A stretch of 14,116 nucleotides of DNA from JBEVNX01 sp040507895 (lineage in GTDB: Bacteria; Desulfobacterota; Binatia; JACPRU01): assembly GCA_040507895.1 (NCBI GenBank), contig JBEVNX010000211.1, forward strand, positions 1-14,116. The letters run 5' to 3'. Below, one piece after another: positions 1 through 7,504 of the stretch (the stretch's first letter is position 1; each line of letters begins with the position of its first letter). Under the pieces are notes generated by a model. That model was not told the origin of the DNA and ran no database searches. It saw only the letters and a list, made by a program, of their open reading frames with translations. A program made the position numbers and the translations under genes.

Positions 1-752
1 TTCGTGTCACGCATCGGCGCCGTGCAGCCTTCGAGGTAGCTGACGTACGCCCCCTCCTCGGCGACGATGAGCGTGCGCTCGAACTGGCCGGTCTCGGCCT
101 GGTTGATGCGGAAGTAGGTCGACAGTTCCATCGGGCAGCGCACGCCTTTCGGCACGAAGCAGAAGGATCCATCGCTGAAGACGGCGGAGTTGAGCGTGGC
201 GAAGAAGTTATCCGTGTACGGGACCACCGACCCGAGATACTTGCGCACGAGGTCGGGATGGTTCTTCACCGCGTCGGAGAACGAGCAGAAGATCACGCCC
301 TTCTCGGCGAGCTTTTCCTTGAACGTGGTGGCCACCGAGACGCTGTCGAAGACCGCGTCGACCGCCACGCCCGACAGGAGCTTCTGTTCATCGAGCGGAA
401 TGCCGAGCTTCTCGAAAGTGCGGCGCAGCTCGGGATCGACCTCCTCCAAGCTCGTGAGCGCCTGCTTCGGCTTCGGCGCCGAGTAGTAGATGATGTCTTG
501 ATAGTCGATCGGCGGGTGGTGAATGTTGGCCCACTTGGGCTCGCCCGCGTGCGCCTCCAGCTTTTGCCAATGGCGAAACGCCCGCAGCCGCCAGTCGAGC
601 ATGAACTCCGGCTCCTGCTTCTTGCCCGAGATCAGGCGGATGGTGTCCTCGGACAGGCCGCGAGGAGCGACGTCCGATTCGATGTCGGTGACGAACCCCC
701 AGCGATATTCCCGTCGGGCGAGATCGTCGAGTGGATCGATGTCGGTCGACAT
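1..752 (-). CDS. sufB: SufB, Fe-S cluster assembly scaffold (N-terminal half, cut by window edge)
   Basis: SufB is the core of the cytoplasmic SufBCD scaffold, on which Fe-S clusters are built from sulfur delivered by SufS/SufE-type proteins. The ATG at 752-750 opens a frame of 250 codons that is still open at base 1, about half of the family's usual ~480-495 residues. Recognisable family blocks in order are an N-terminal EPEFMLDWRL-type segment (47-56), EVDPEL (104-109), LGIPLDEQ (116-123), VAVDAVFDSVSVATTFKEKL (129-148), KYLGSVVP (171-178), and the hallmark KGVRCPMELSTYFRIN (202-217) followed by YLEGCTAP (239-246). A GGGAG Shine-Dalgarno lies just before the ATG. It starts 13 nt after the Rrf2 regulator and is surely co-transcribed with it. 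sufC, sufD and sufS would be expected further left, outside the window. Family identity is certain; the C-terminal beta-helix is not visible. Confidence 0.97.
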   Translation of the reverse strand, partial: MSTDIDPLDDLARREYRWGFVTDIESDVAPRGLSEDTIRLISGKKQEPEFMLDWRLRAFRHWQKLEAHAGEPKWANIHHPPIDYQDIIYYSAPKPKQALTSLEEVDPELRRTFEKLGIPLDEQKLLSGVAVDAVFDSVSVATTFKEKLAEKGVIFCSFSDAVKNHPDLVRKYLGSVVPYTDNFFATLNSAVFSDGSFCFVPKGVRCPMELSTYFRINQAETGQFERTLIVAEEGAYVSYLEGCTAPMRDT

Positions 753-765
753 GTGTGTTCTCCCG

Positions 766-1236
766 TCAGGATCCGGCGCGCGCGTGCGAGGCGTGCCCGC
801 GGACGGCGAACAGCGGCCGCAGCGCCGGGCGCGGCGAAGCCATCTCGGCCAGCGTGATGCCGTGCAAGGCATCGAGCACGGCCCGATTGATGCGCCGCCA
901 AGGCGTACTCACCGGACACAGCGACTCGATCTCGCATCGCTCGCCTGCGTGGCCGCTACATTCGGTGAGCGCGATCGGTCCTTCGAGCGCGCTGATGATC
1001 TCCGCCACGCTGATGTCGTCGGCGGGACGCGCCAGACTGAATCCCCCCTTCGCTCCGCGATGGGGGACGAGCAGTCCTTCGCGCGCGAGGATCTTGAGGA
1101 TCTTGCTCACCGTCGGGAGGGGCAAGTGGGCCGCGGCGGCGAGATCGGGCGCATTGCGCGTCCGGCGATCCGGTTGGCGGGCGATGTGCGTCAAAAGCAC
1201 CACGCCGTAGTCGGTCAGTCTCGTCATGCGGAGCAT
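766..1236 (-). CDS. Rrf2/IscR-family regulator of the SUF Fe-S assembly operon
   Basis: This 156-residue Rrf2-family transcription factor begins MLRMTRLTDYG, the typical opening of SUF-system assembly regulators. That match supports the first ATG over the one three codons later. Residues 1-65 form the winged helix-turn-helix (recognition segment LPTVSKILKILAREGLL, wing HRGAKGGFSLAR at 59-70). Three cysteines, C93, C101 and C107 with C-x7-C-x5-C spacing, occupy the place where IscR-type proteins bind a 2Fe-2S cluster, so cluster-dependent sensing is likely. It is first in the operon, with sufB 13 nt downstream. A sigma70-like promoter and a perfect palindrome lie directly upstream, which suggests autoregulation. 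The last ~20 residues (RPLFAVRGHASHARAGS) are basic, low-complexity and without obvious function. The regulator class is clear; its cluster type and target list are inferred. Confidence 0.93.
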   Translation of the reverse strand: MLRMTRLTDYGVVLLTHIARQPDRRTRNAPDLAAAAHLPLPTVSKILKILAREGLLVPHRGAKGGFSLARPADDISVAEIISALEGPIALTECSGHAGERCEIESLCPVSTPWRRINRAVLDALHGITLAEMASPRPALRPLFAVRGHASHARAGS

Positions 1237-1251
1237 GGGTTGCCTTTAAAC

Positions 1252-1268
1252 AGTACCTCTCTGGTACT
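1252..1268. promoter_or_regulatory. Perfect palindrome AGTACC-N5-GGTACT, candidate Rrf2/IscR operator
   Basis: AGTACC (1252-1257), five bases, then GGTACT (1263-1268) form a perfect inverted repeat in the 95-bp gap between the divergent Rrf2 regulator and deformylase genes. It begins about 8 nt beyond the -10 element of the predicted minus-strand promoter, so a bound protein would cover the transcription start. That position fits autorepression by the Rrf2 protein. A related half-site, ATACTACC, lies at 1276-1283. The palindrome is seen directly; the protein binding is inferred. Confidence 0.55.
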
Positions 1269-1275
1269 CTTTCGG

Positions 1276-1303
1276 ATACTACCTCCCGGGAGCGACTTGT
1301 CAA
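1276..1303 (-). promoter_or_regulatory. Sigma70-like promoter of the regulator-sufB operon
   Basis: Read on the minus strand, a perfect TTGACA -35 box (1303-1298) is followed by a 16-nt spacer and TAGTAT (1281-1276), a 4/6 match to the -10 consensus. Transcription would start near 1270-1268, giving a leader of about 30 nt to the ATG at 1236, which carries AAAGG as its ribosome binding site. This is the best promoter-like match that I noticed in the window. Confidence 0.65.
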
Positions 1304-1331
1304 CCGGCGAGCCGCCGACTACATCCGCACG

Positions 1332-1982
1332 GTGTCTACCGACCCGCCGCGTCCGGACGTGCCCTCGCTTCCTCGCATCTTGCAGATCGGCGAGCCGCTG
1401 CTCCGCTCCCCGGCTCGCGAGCTCGCGCCGGAGGAGATCCGCAGCGACGCCGTCCAGCGCCTCATCCAGCGCATGCGCGACACCATGCGCGATGCGCCGG
1501 GCGTGGGTCTGGCCGCCCCACAGATCGGAGAGCCGCTGCAGCTCGCCGTCATCGAGGATCGCGAGGAGTACCTGCGAGACGCCGAGTTCAGTTGGCTCGC
1601 GGAACGGGAGCGCGCGGCCGTCCCCTTCTGCGCGATCGTCAATCCGAAGCTCGCGGTGACGCTCGCCGACCCCCGCGAGTTCTTCGAAGGGTGCCTGAGC
1701 GTCGCGGGCTTCACGGCCCTCGTTCCGCGCGCACGGGCGGTGCGCGTCGAATGCCTCGACGAGCACGGCCGGCCGCGCGTGATCGAGGCGCGGGGCTGGC
1801 ATGCTCGCATCCTACAGCACGAGATCGACCATCTGCGCGGCGTACTCTACGTCGACCGAATGGCACCGCGGACGCTCATGACGACGGCGAACTACGCGAG
1901 GTACTGGAAAGATCACTCGCTCGACGAGCTTCGGGCGGCGCTCGATCTCGTCTCTCCTTCGGCTCCGGCGCCCGACTCGTGA
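1332..1982 (+). CDS. def: Peptide deformylase, PDF1A (organelle-like) type
   Basis: Peptide deformylase removes the formyl group from the N-terminal methionine of nascent proteins, using a metal ion (Fe2+ in most bacteria). All three family motifs are intact: GVGLAAPQ (57-64), EGCLS with metal ligand C121, and HEIDH with ligands H163 and H167 and catalytic E164. The protein has 216 residues against about 170 in E. coli. The extra length is an N-terminal ~12 residues, an insertion around 77-98 (EEYLRDAEF to ERAAVPF) and a C-terminal tail. The insertion, together with ARILQHEIDHLRGVLYVDRM, resembles the PDF1A class of plant mitochondria and some bacteria rather than the classical E. coli type. 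The start is a GTG with TCT ACC GAC next. It diverges from the Rrf2-sufB operon across 95 bp, and no fmt partner is visible in the window. Confidence 0.95.
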   Translation: MSTDPPRPDVPSLPRILQIGEPLLRSPARELAPEEIRSDAVQRLIQRMRDTMRDAPGVGLAAPQIGEPLQLAVIEDREEYLRDAEFSWLAERERAAVPFCAIVNPKLAVTLADPREFFEGCLSVAGFTALVPRARAVRVECLDEHGRPRVIEARGWHARILQHEIDHLRGVLYVDRMAPRTLMTTANYARYWKDHSLDELRAALDLVSPSAPAPDS

Positions 1983-2000
1983 CCGCGCCGTGGGCGCGGT
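1982..2000. terminator. GC-rich hairpin between two convergent stop codons
   Basis: ACCGCGCC (1982-1989), loop GTG, then GGCGCGGT (1993-2000) form a perfect 8-bp stem. It fills the space between the deformylase stop (1980-1982) and the stop of the convergent monooxygenase (2003-2001). Its placement suggests a shared bidirectional terminator. Neither strand has a real U-tract after the stem, so it may instead be an RNA 3'-end protector or rely on another mechanism. Confidence 0.5.
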
Positions 2001-3170
2001 TCAAACCAGCGACGTCCCGGGCGGCAAGCCGAGAGCCAGGCGGCCGTACATCTCGGCCGTGCCGTCGAAGTCGACGGCGGCGTGGTGACAGGCCGTGTTC
2101 AGGTCCCGGTAGAGCGCCTGCAGAGGGCTATCGTCGTAGACCGCGTGGGCGCCCGAGGCGGCGAAGATCCGCTCCATGGCGCGCCGACAGAGCTCGGCCG
2201 CATAGACCGCGCTCCACTTGAGCTCGGCCCGCTCGGCGACCGTCGCCGGCTCTCCGGCGGCCGCGATCCGCTCGAATTCATCGGCGGCGCGGCCGAGCAG
2301 CAACTCGGCGGTGACTAGCTCGGCGGTGGATTCGGCGATGCGGCACTGCGTGCCGGCGCTCTGCGCCTTCGCGTCCTTGGTATAGACCTCGAGGCGCGTA
2401 CGGGTGCGCTCGACGTAGAGCTCGAGCGCGCGCCTGGCGATGCCGAGCACGGCCCCGCCGAGCTGCAAAGCGAGCCCGGATAAGACTGGCAAGCGATAGA
2501 GCCCTGTCGCCTGCATCTTGGCGTGCGGACTCCGGCCCTCGAACAGCATCCGCGAGGGCATCGCACGGTACGCAGGCACGAAGACATCGCGAGCGACGAT
2601 ATCCTTGGACCCTGTGCCGCGCAGGCCGAGCGAGTACCAGGTGTCGTCGATCTCGATCTCCGCCCTCGGCACGACGACGTGCAGGCTGCGGTCCGGGCTC
2701 GACGGTAGCCGGTCGGCCATCGCGCCGATCAGAAACCACTCGCCGTGATCCACGCCGGAGCAGAACTGCCACCGCCCGGAGAGCCGCCAGCCTTCGTCGA
2801 CCGTCACGGCCTTACCCTGCGCGGCCAATGTGCCCGGAATTCGCACGTCGGCACCCCCGCCGAAGACCTCGTCCTGGCACCTTTGCGGGAAGCTGCCGAG
2901 AATCCAGCTGTGCCCGCCGAGAACGACCTGGAGCCATCCGGCCGCCGGGTAAGCCTGAGCTACGATCGCCGTCGCCTCCACCTGAGTTCGCAGTGTCGCT
3001 TCGTAGCCGCCGTAGCGGCGAGGAGCCAAGATGCGAAAAATCCCCGCCTCGGTCATTGCGGCGATCGCGTCGGGGTCCAAACGACGAGCTCGCTCCGAGT
3101 CCGCCGCCCGGGCGGCGACACGGTCGCGAATCGCCGCGGCGCGAGCGAGAATCTCGGCATGACCGGACAC
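2001..3170 (-). CDS. Acyl-CoA dehydrogenase-fold flavin-dependent monooxygenase (HsaA/HpaH-like)
   Basis: This 389-residue protein has the acyl-CoA dehydrogenase fold in the version used by two-component FADH2-dependent monooxygenases, such as the oxygenase parts of HsaA and p-hydroxyphenylacetate hydroxylase C2. The N-terminal helical part spans about 1-115 (DAIAAMTEAGIFRILAPRRYGG at 34-55). The middle beta domain includes WRLSGRWQFCSGVDHGEWF (128-146). The C-terminal helical domain is of the acyl-CoA dehydrogenase type 2 kind and ends in ALYRDLNTACHHAAVDFDG, where H362/H363 fall at the usual active-site histidine region. It starts with GTG at 3170; the nearby ATG is in another frame. No flavin reductase partner lies beside it. 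The DUF4124 gene is 35 nt upstream on the same strand, with no functional link apparent. A true acyl-CoA dehydrogenase is less likely because the typical acyl-CoA signatures and base are not obvious. The substrate is unknown. Confidence 0.8.
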   Translation of the reverse strand: MSGHAEILARAAAIRDRVAARAADSERARRLDPDAIAAMTEAGIFRILAPRRYGGYEATLRTQVEATAIVAQAYPAAGWLQVVLGGHSWILGSFPQRCQDEVFGGGADVRIPGTLAAQGKAVTVDEGWRLSGRWQFCSGVDHGEWFLIGAMADRLPSSPDRSLHVVVPRAEIEIDDTWYSLGLRGTGSKDIVARDVFVPAYRAMPSRMLFEGRSPHAKMQATGLYRLPVLSGLALQLGGAVLGIARRALELYVERTRTRLEVYTKDAKAQSAGTQCRIAESTAELVTAELLLGRAADEFERIAAAGEPATVAERAELKWSAVYAAELCRRAMERIFAASGAHAVYDDSPLQALYRDLNTACHHAAVDFDGTAEMYGRLALGLPPGTSLV

Positions 3171-3205
3171 GGCTTGCGAGCGACTCGTCGATGCGGATGC
3201 GCGAT

Positions 3206-3790
3206 CTACCGAACCACCCGCCGGCCGCTGCTGGCCGCGAACGAACCTCCGCTCGCTCGAGGAGGCATCGGCGCCGGGCGGAACGGAGGGGAGCTCGTCG
3301 GCCTGCCCCAGCTGCCCGTGGCGGGTGGGGGCGCGACCGGTCGATGGTGGTGATGATGACCGTGGTTGTGCTGCGGATCGTGGAAGCAGCGTTCACCCAC
3401 GCGACACGGCACGAGGTTAGTCGTGGCGATGTACCAGGGATACCCGCTGTCGTACACGGGGGCCGCCGCCGCGGCTTCGGCTTCGCGCGCTTCGCGCTCC
3501 TGGTCCGCTCGGCGTTGTTCGGCTCGCGCGTCTTCGCGCCGGCGAATGATGTCACGCCCTTCGGCCGCGGCCTTCGACAGCGACGCCTCCTCGCTCGGCG
3601 CCGGGGGTGCCTGCGCCGGCGCCGCCGGCGGCGAGTCAGCATACGTCTCCACCAGCGTGCTCCCCGCGGGGGGATGGTCCCCGAAGTAGAGCGCTCCGCC
3701 CGATGTGCGCCACTTCTGAATCGCGTCTGCCCCGGCCACCTCGGCTAGGCCGAACAGCGCTGCCGCCACAGGCATGATCCAGGTTCTCAT
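3206..3790 (-). CDS. Exported DUF4124-type protein with His-rich cluster
   Basis: This 194-residue envelope protein has a signal peptide at 1-23 (MRTW, hydrophobic core, AxA-type cleavage after ADA). Next comes a short beta module, QKWRTSGGALYFGDHPPAG (25-43), matching the W-x-G-x-x-x-(Y/F)-x-D-x-P-P pattern of DUF4124. A Pro/Ala linker (53-66) and a highly charged helix rich in Arg, Glu and Ala (about 68-110) follow. A segment with C129 and C135 leads to a histidine cluster with H137, H141, H143 and a run of five His at 145-149. The tail is Pro/Ser/Arg-rich and probably disordered. The His cluster could bind metal ions, but that is inference. It sits between rmuC and the monooxygenase on the same strand. 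The specific role is unknown, as for most DUF4124 proteins. Confidence 0.75.
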   Translation of the reverse strand: MRTWIMPVAAALFGLAEVAGADAIQKWRTSGGALYFGDHPPAGSTLVETYADSPPAAPAQAPPAPSEEASLSKAAAEGRDIIRRREDARAEQRRADQEREAREAEAAAAAPVYDSGYPWYIATTNLVPCRVGERCFHDPQHNHGHHHHHRPVAPPPATGSWGRPTSSPPFRPAPMPPRASGGSFAASSGRRVVR

Positions 3791-3846
3791 GTGCGAAGCC
3801 TGGGACGGACTCCCGGCGGTGTCAAGGGTATAAAGCTAGGGTGAGC

Positions 3847-5235
3847 CTATGAGGTCTCCTCGGTGTCGGCCTCCGTCAGCGCCGTCTGGGGCACACGCAC
3901 GGCGCGATCGAGCGGCTCGAGCGCCGCGATGTCGTCACCTGTGGCCGCGCCCTTTTCTTTGAGTCTTCGCGCGGATACCAGCACGCGGCTCTCCAGCGAA
4001 CCGATCGCCTCGTTGTAGCAAACCACGGCCCGGTCGAGCTGTGCGCCGAGCCGCAAGAAATGCTCCGCGGTGGTGCGCAGGCGATCGTAGAGCTCTCCGC
4101 CGAGCTCGCTGATCGCCTGTGCGTTCTCAGCTAGCCGCTCCTGCCGCCAGCCGTAGGCGACGGAGCGAAGCAGAGCGATCAAGGTCGTCGGGCTCGCCGG
4201 GATGACCCGCTTGTCGACGCCGAATTCGATGAGCTCGGGATCGTGCTGCAGTGCCGCGGCGAAGAACGTCTCGCCGGGAAGGAACATGACGACGAATTCC
4301 GGCGCGGGCGCGAACTGTGCGGCGTAGCTCTTGGCGCCGAGCTTCGTCATGTGATCCCGGACCTGACGGGAGTGATCGCGCAGCAGGGACTCGCGCTGCG
4401 CTTCGTCGCTGGTCTCGAACGCTTCGAGATAGGCGCCGAGAGGCGCCTTGGCGTCGACCACGATGTGGCGGCCGCCCGGCAGCTTGACGAGCAAGTCTGG
4501 GCGCAGCCGCCCGTCTTCCGTAGCGACCGTCTGTTGCTCGAAGAAATCGCAGTGATCGAGCATGCCCGCGAGCTCGACGACTCGCCGGAGCTGGATCTCA
4601 CCCCACCGGCCGCGTACGGCCGGCGTGCGCAGCGCGCGCACCAGCTTGGCGGTCTCCGAGTGCAGCTGCTGCTGCGTCTGCGCCAAGGAGCGCACTTGCT
4701 CGCTCAGGGCGGCGTACGCGCCGACCCGCTCGAGCTCCACCGCTTGCAGCTTTGAATCGACCTTCTCCAGCGACTCGCGGACCGGTTTGACCAGCTCGCC
4801 GATGGCTCGTCCCCGGCTGTCGAGGTCGGCGACGGCGCTGCGCTGAAATTCACCGAGCGAGGCCCGCGCCAGATCGAGGAAGGACTGATTGTTCTGCCGC
4901 AGCGCCTCGGAGGAGAGCGTCTGGAACGCCTCGCGTAGCTTGGCCTCCGCGTCCGCGAGGAGCGCTAGCTTTTCCGCGCTCGACCGGCGCTCGTGCTCGA
5001 GCTCGGCGGCGGTCCTCTCCTTGACCGCGATCAAGTCGGAGAGTTCACGCAGCCGCGCCGTCATGTCTTCTTCGAGCGCGGCGGCACGGGTCGAGCGCTC
5101 CTCGAGACGCGCCCGTAGGTCTGCGACTTCGGCTGCGCCCGCTCCGGCGGCGCTCAACCGCGCAACGACCCATCCCAGCACCGCGCAGACGGCCACGCCC
5201 AAGGCGATCGCCTCGGCCAGCGACAAACCCACCAC
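3847..5235 (-). CDS. rmuC: RmuC family protein (DNA recombination/limiter of inversions)
   Basis: RmuC proteins limit recombination at short inverted repeats and are thought to be nuclease-like proteins acting on DNA. This 462-residue example has an N-terminal membrane segment (about 5-28). A long coiled coil runs from roughly 35 to 200, rich in Glu/Arg/Leu heptads. The RmuC core follows from about 205, with RGRWGEIQLRRVVELAGM (208-225) and a PD-(D/E)xK-like motif in which D247 (RPDLLV) precedes D261 and K263 (VVDAKAPL). Further conserved blocks include FLPGETFFAAALQHDPELIEFG and VIPASPTTLIALLRSVAYGWRQE. The start is one of two adjacent GTG codons at 5235/5232; in-frame TAA and TAG codons just upstream rule out anything longer. 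AGGGG serves as ribosome binding site. The length is normal for the family. No recombination genes lie beside it. Confidence 0.93.
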   Translation of the reverse strand: MVGLSLAEAIALGVAVCAVLGWVVARLSAAGAGAAEVADLRARLEERSTRAAALEEDMTARLRELSDLIAVKERTAAELEHERRSSAEKLALLADAEAKLREAFQTLSSEALRQNNQSFLDLARASLGEFQRSAVADLDSRGRAIGELVKPVRESLEKVDSKLQAVELERVGAYAALSEQVRSLAQTQQQLHSETAKLVRALRTPAVRGRWGEIQLRRVVELAGMLDHCDFFEQQTVATEDGRLRPDLLVKLPGGRHIVVDAKAPLGAYLEAFETSDEAQRESLLRDHSRQVRDHMTKLGAKSYAAQFAPAPEFVVMFLPGETFFAAALQHDPELIEFGVDKRVIPASPTTLIALLRSVAYGWRQERLAENAQAISELGGELYDRLRTTAEHFLRLGAQLDRAVVCYNEAIGSLESRVLVSARRLKEKGAATGDDIAALEPLDRAVRVPQTALTEADTEETS

Positions 5236-5306
5236 GGGCCCCTATTAGCGCTTTCGCCACCACTCGCTCAAGGAAACGCCGCGCGCGTCCTCGCCGAGGC
5301 GACGCG

Positions 5307-7421
5307 TCAGCGCGGAAAGGCTTCCGGGATTCCGCCGTCCACCGGGAGCGTGGCGCCGGTCGTCGGCGTCGCGCTGGAGGCGAAGAACACCACCGCGTTG
5401 GCCACGTGCTCCGGTGTCACTGCGGCCTTCAGCAAATTCCGCTCGCGGTAGTAGTCCCGAAGCTCCGCCGGCTCGAGGCCGCGCGAGCGAGCGCGCGCCG
5501 GGCCGACCTCCTGCCACAGACCCGACGGCCGTCGCTCGTCCCCGAAGACCGCGTCGGCGTTGACCATGTTGACGCGAACCCCCGCCGGAGCGAGCTCGAG
5601 CGCGGCGACCTTGGCGAGCTGATGCGCACCGGCCTTGGACGCGCTGTAGCTACCGAAGTCTCTGCCCGGGGCGAAGACGTTCTTCGACGAGTTGACGATG
5701 ACGTTCCCGCCGGTGCCTTGCCTGCGGAACAGCGCCGCGGCTTCCCGCAGCGGGAGAAAATAGCCGACGAGGTTCACCTCGACGACGCGGCGAAACGCGG
5801 CCACGTCGGTCGCCTCGATCGGGCTCGAGTGCGCCACTCCGGCGTTCAGCACGAGGATGTCGATGCCCCCGTAGAGACGGCAGGCCTCCGCGAATCCGTC
5901 CGCGACCGAGCGCTCGTCGGTGACGTCCACGACGACGCCGGCCACGAGCCCGCGCCGCTTGGGATCGAGCTCCGATACGGCCGCCTCGAGCCGGTCGCGC
6001 GCCACGTCGGTGGCGACGACGTGCGCACCCGCCTCGACGAGCTTCTCGCAGATCGCAAAGCCGATGGCGCCCGCCGCGCCGGTGACCATCGCGATCTGTC
6101 CGGCGAGCAGAGGCTCCTTCGTCTTGCCGAGCTTCGCTTGCTCGAGGCTCCAGTACTCGACGTCGAAGAGATCCCCGTCCGACAGTGCGGTGTAACGGCC
6201 GATCGAGTTGGCGAGCGCCTTGGCGCGCAGCGTATGCTCGGCGATGTCGGCCGCGATGCGCGCGTCCTGCCGGGTGCGCCCCGCCGCGAAGAGCCCCATC
6301 CCCGGAACGAGGATCACCCGCGGGAACGAATCCAGGGCCGTGACCGAAGCGCGCGCCCGCCCGCGGTTCGACTCGAAGTACGCCTCGTATCGCGCTCGAA
6401 AGCCTCCGATCGCGACCGCCGCGCTCTCCCGCAACGCCAACGGATCGTCGAGCGGCAGATCGGCGGGCAGTAGCAGATAGGATCCCTTGGTGCGAATCAC
6501 GTGGTCGGGTGTCAGCGGATTCGACGCCGCGATCGACCCGGCGTCTTCGCGCCCCAGGATCTCGAGGATCTCGTCGCTTCCGCGATGCTCGAGTATCATG
6601 CGTCGCCAACCGGCCTCCCCGACCGGGTCGGCCAGCGCTCCGCGCAACGCCGGCGCGAGGCGGACCGCCGCGCTCGCGGGTGCCCGTTCGAGGGAGACGC
6701 CCGCAACGCTGGGACGAACCGCGCGCGCCCGTTCTTGCGCCAAGCGCTCCGCGCGATCCACGCCGTCGATCATGCGCTCGTACGCGAGCCGCGCGTCGTC
6801 GGCGAAGGTGAAGAGACCGTGGTTCAGCAACACCAAGCCTTCCGTGTCGGGAGCGCGCTCGAAGGTCTCCGCGGCCAGCTTGGCGAGGGCAAAACCCGGC
6901 TTCACGTAGGGAACGATCGCCCAGCCCGGCCCGAAGGCGTCGCGCACCATGGCTTCGGCCTCGGCGCGCGGCTGGTTGGTGAGCACGAGCGCCACGTCCG
7001 CGTGGGTGTGATCGACGAACCGATGAGGAAGGAACGCGTGCAGCAGAGTCTCGACCGACGGGTTCGGAGCCGCGGCGTCGAAGAGATGCGTGCGGAGCTG
7101 ATTCACCATCTCCTCGTCCGACAGCTCGGCGAGCGAGCGAAGCTTGCGCAGGTGGACGAGGTCGACCGCGGGCAGCCCCGGGGGCTCGATCGAATCGAGG
7201 TCCCAGCCGCTGCCCTTGACGAACAGCGCCTCCACGCTCTCGCCCGTGAGTGTCGTGAACCGCGCCTTGAGCGAGGTGTTGCCGCCGCCGTGCATGACGA
7301 GATCCGGATCGCGCCCGATCAATCGTGAGGTATAGACACGCAGCGCCAGATCCTCGCCCCATCGAGGCCCCAGGCGCTCGACGTAGTCGCGCGCTTCCTC
7401 GTCCGACCAGCGGCTCTGCAT
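5307..7421 (-). CDS. Bifunctional class II aldolase / short-chain dehydrogenase
   Basis: This 704-residue fusion has two enzymes of sugar or hydroxyaldehyde metabolism. Residues 1-~420 are a class II aldolase (fuculose/rhamnulose-phosphate type), with HGGGNTS (44-50), candidate catalytic E124 and metal-ligand histidines H138 and H140 (DHTHADV) and H201 (NHGLFTF). Residues ~438-704 are an NAD(P)-dependent SDR, with TGAAGAIG (447-454), NAG (526-528) and catalytic S579, Y592 and K596 (YSASK), ending in the cofactor-side LPVDGG. The architecture matches the bifunctional rhamnulose-phosphate aldolase/lactaldehyde dehydrogenase-like family, whose members are about 650-700 residues. I chose the ATG at 7421 because MQSRWSDEEARDYVERLG matches the family N-terminus; an open frame continuing upstream overlaps the oppositely oriented DUF6496 gene. 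No rhamnose or fucose transport or kinase genes are visible, so the substrate is open. Confidence 0.93.
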   Translation of the reverse strand: MQSRWSDEEARDYVERLGPRWGEDLALRVYTSRLIGRDPDLVMHGGGNTSLKARFTTLTGESVEALFVKGSGWDLDSIEPPGLPAVDLVHLRKLRSLAELSDEEMVNQLRTHLFDAAAPNPSVETLLHAFLPHRFVDHTHADVALVLTNQPRAEAEAMVRDAFGPGWAIVPYVKPGFALAKLAAETFERAPDTEGLVLLNHGLFTFADDARLAYERMIDGVDRAERLAQERARAVRPSVAGVSLERAPASAAVRLAPALRGALADPVGEAGWRRMILEHRGSDEILEILGREDAGSIAASNPLTPDHVIRTKGSYLLLPADLPLDDPLALRESAAVAIGGFRARYEAYFESNRGRARASVTALDSFPRVILVPGMGLFAAGRTRQDARIAADIAEHTLRAKALANSIGRYTALSDGDLFDVEYWSLEQAKLGKTKEPLLAGQIAMVTGAAGAIGFAICEKLVEAGAHVVATDVARDRLEAAVSELDPKRRGLVAGVVVDVTDERSVADGFAEACRLYGGIDILVLNAGVAHSSPIEATDVAAFRRVVEVNLVGYFLPLREAAALFRRQGTGGNVIVNSSKNVFAPGRDFGSYSASKAGAHQLAKVAALELAPAGVRVNMVNADAVFGDERRPSGLWQEVGPARARSRGLEPAELRDYYRERNLLKAAVTPEHVANAVVFFASSATPTTGATLPVDGGIPEAFPR

Positions 7422-7504
7422 TGCGCCGCACAGTAGGCGCCCGCGCCGGTCATTTTCAAGAACGCGCTCCACGACCTCGGGTGCCGCGCGGCGTTTGAGA
7501 ATCG

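Noticed and set aside
145..149. Possible CRISPR or tandem repeats anywhere in the window
   Set aside because: I saw no regularly spaced direct repeats; the repeated short Arg/Ala codon patterns are coding composition.
523..1659. Plus-strand frame of 378 codons
   Set aside because: It crosses sufB, the Rrf2 gene and the deformylase in wrong frames; all three real genes have strong family motifs.
3797..3825. TTGACA (minus strand, 3825-3820) as promoter of the DUF4124 gene
   Set aside because: The -35 box is perfect, but no acceptable -10 occurs at 15-19 nt, so I did not list it.
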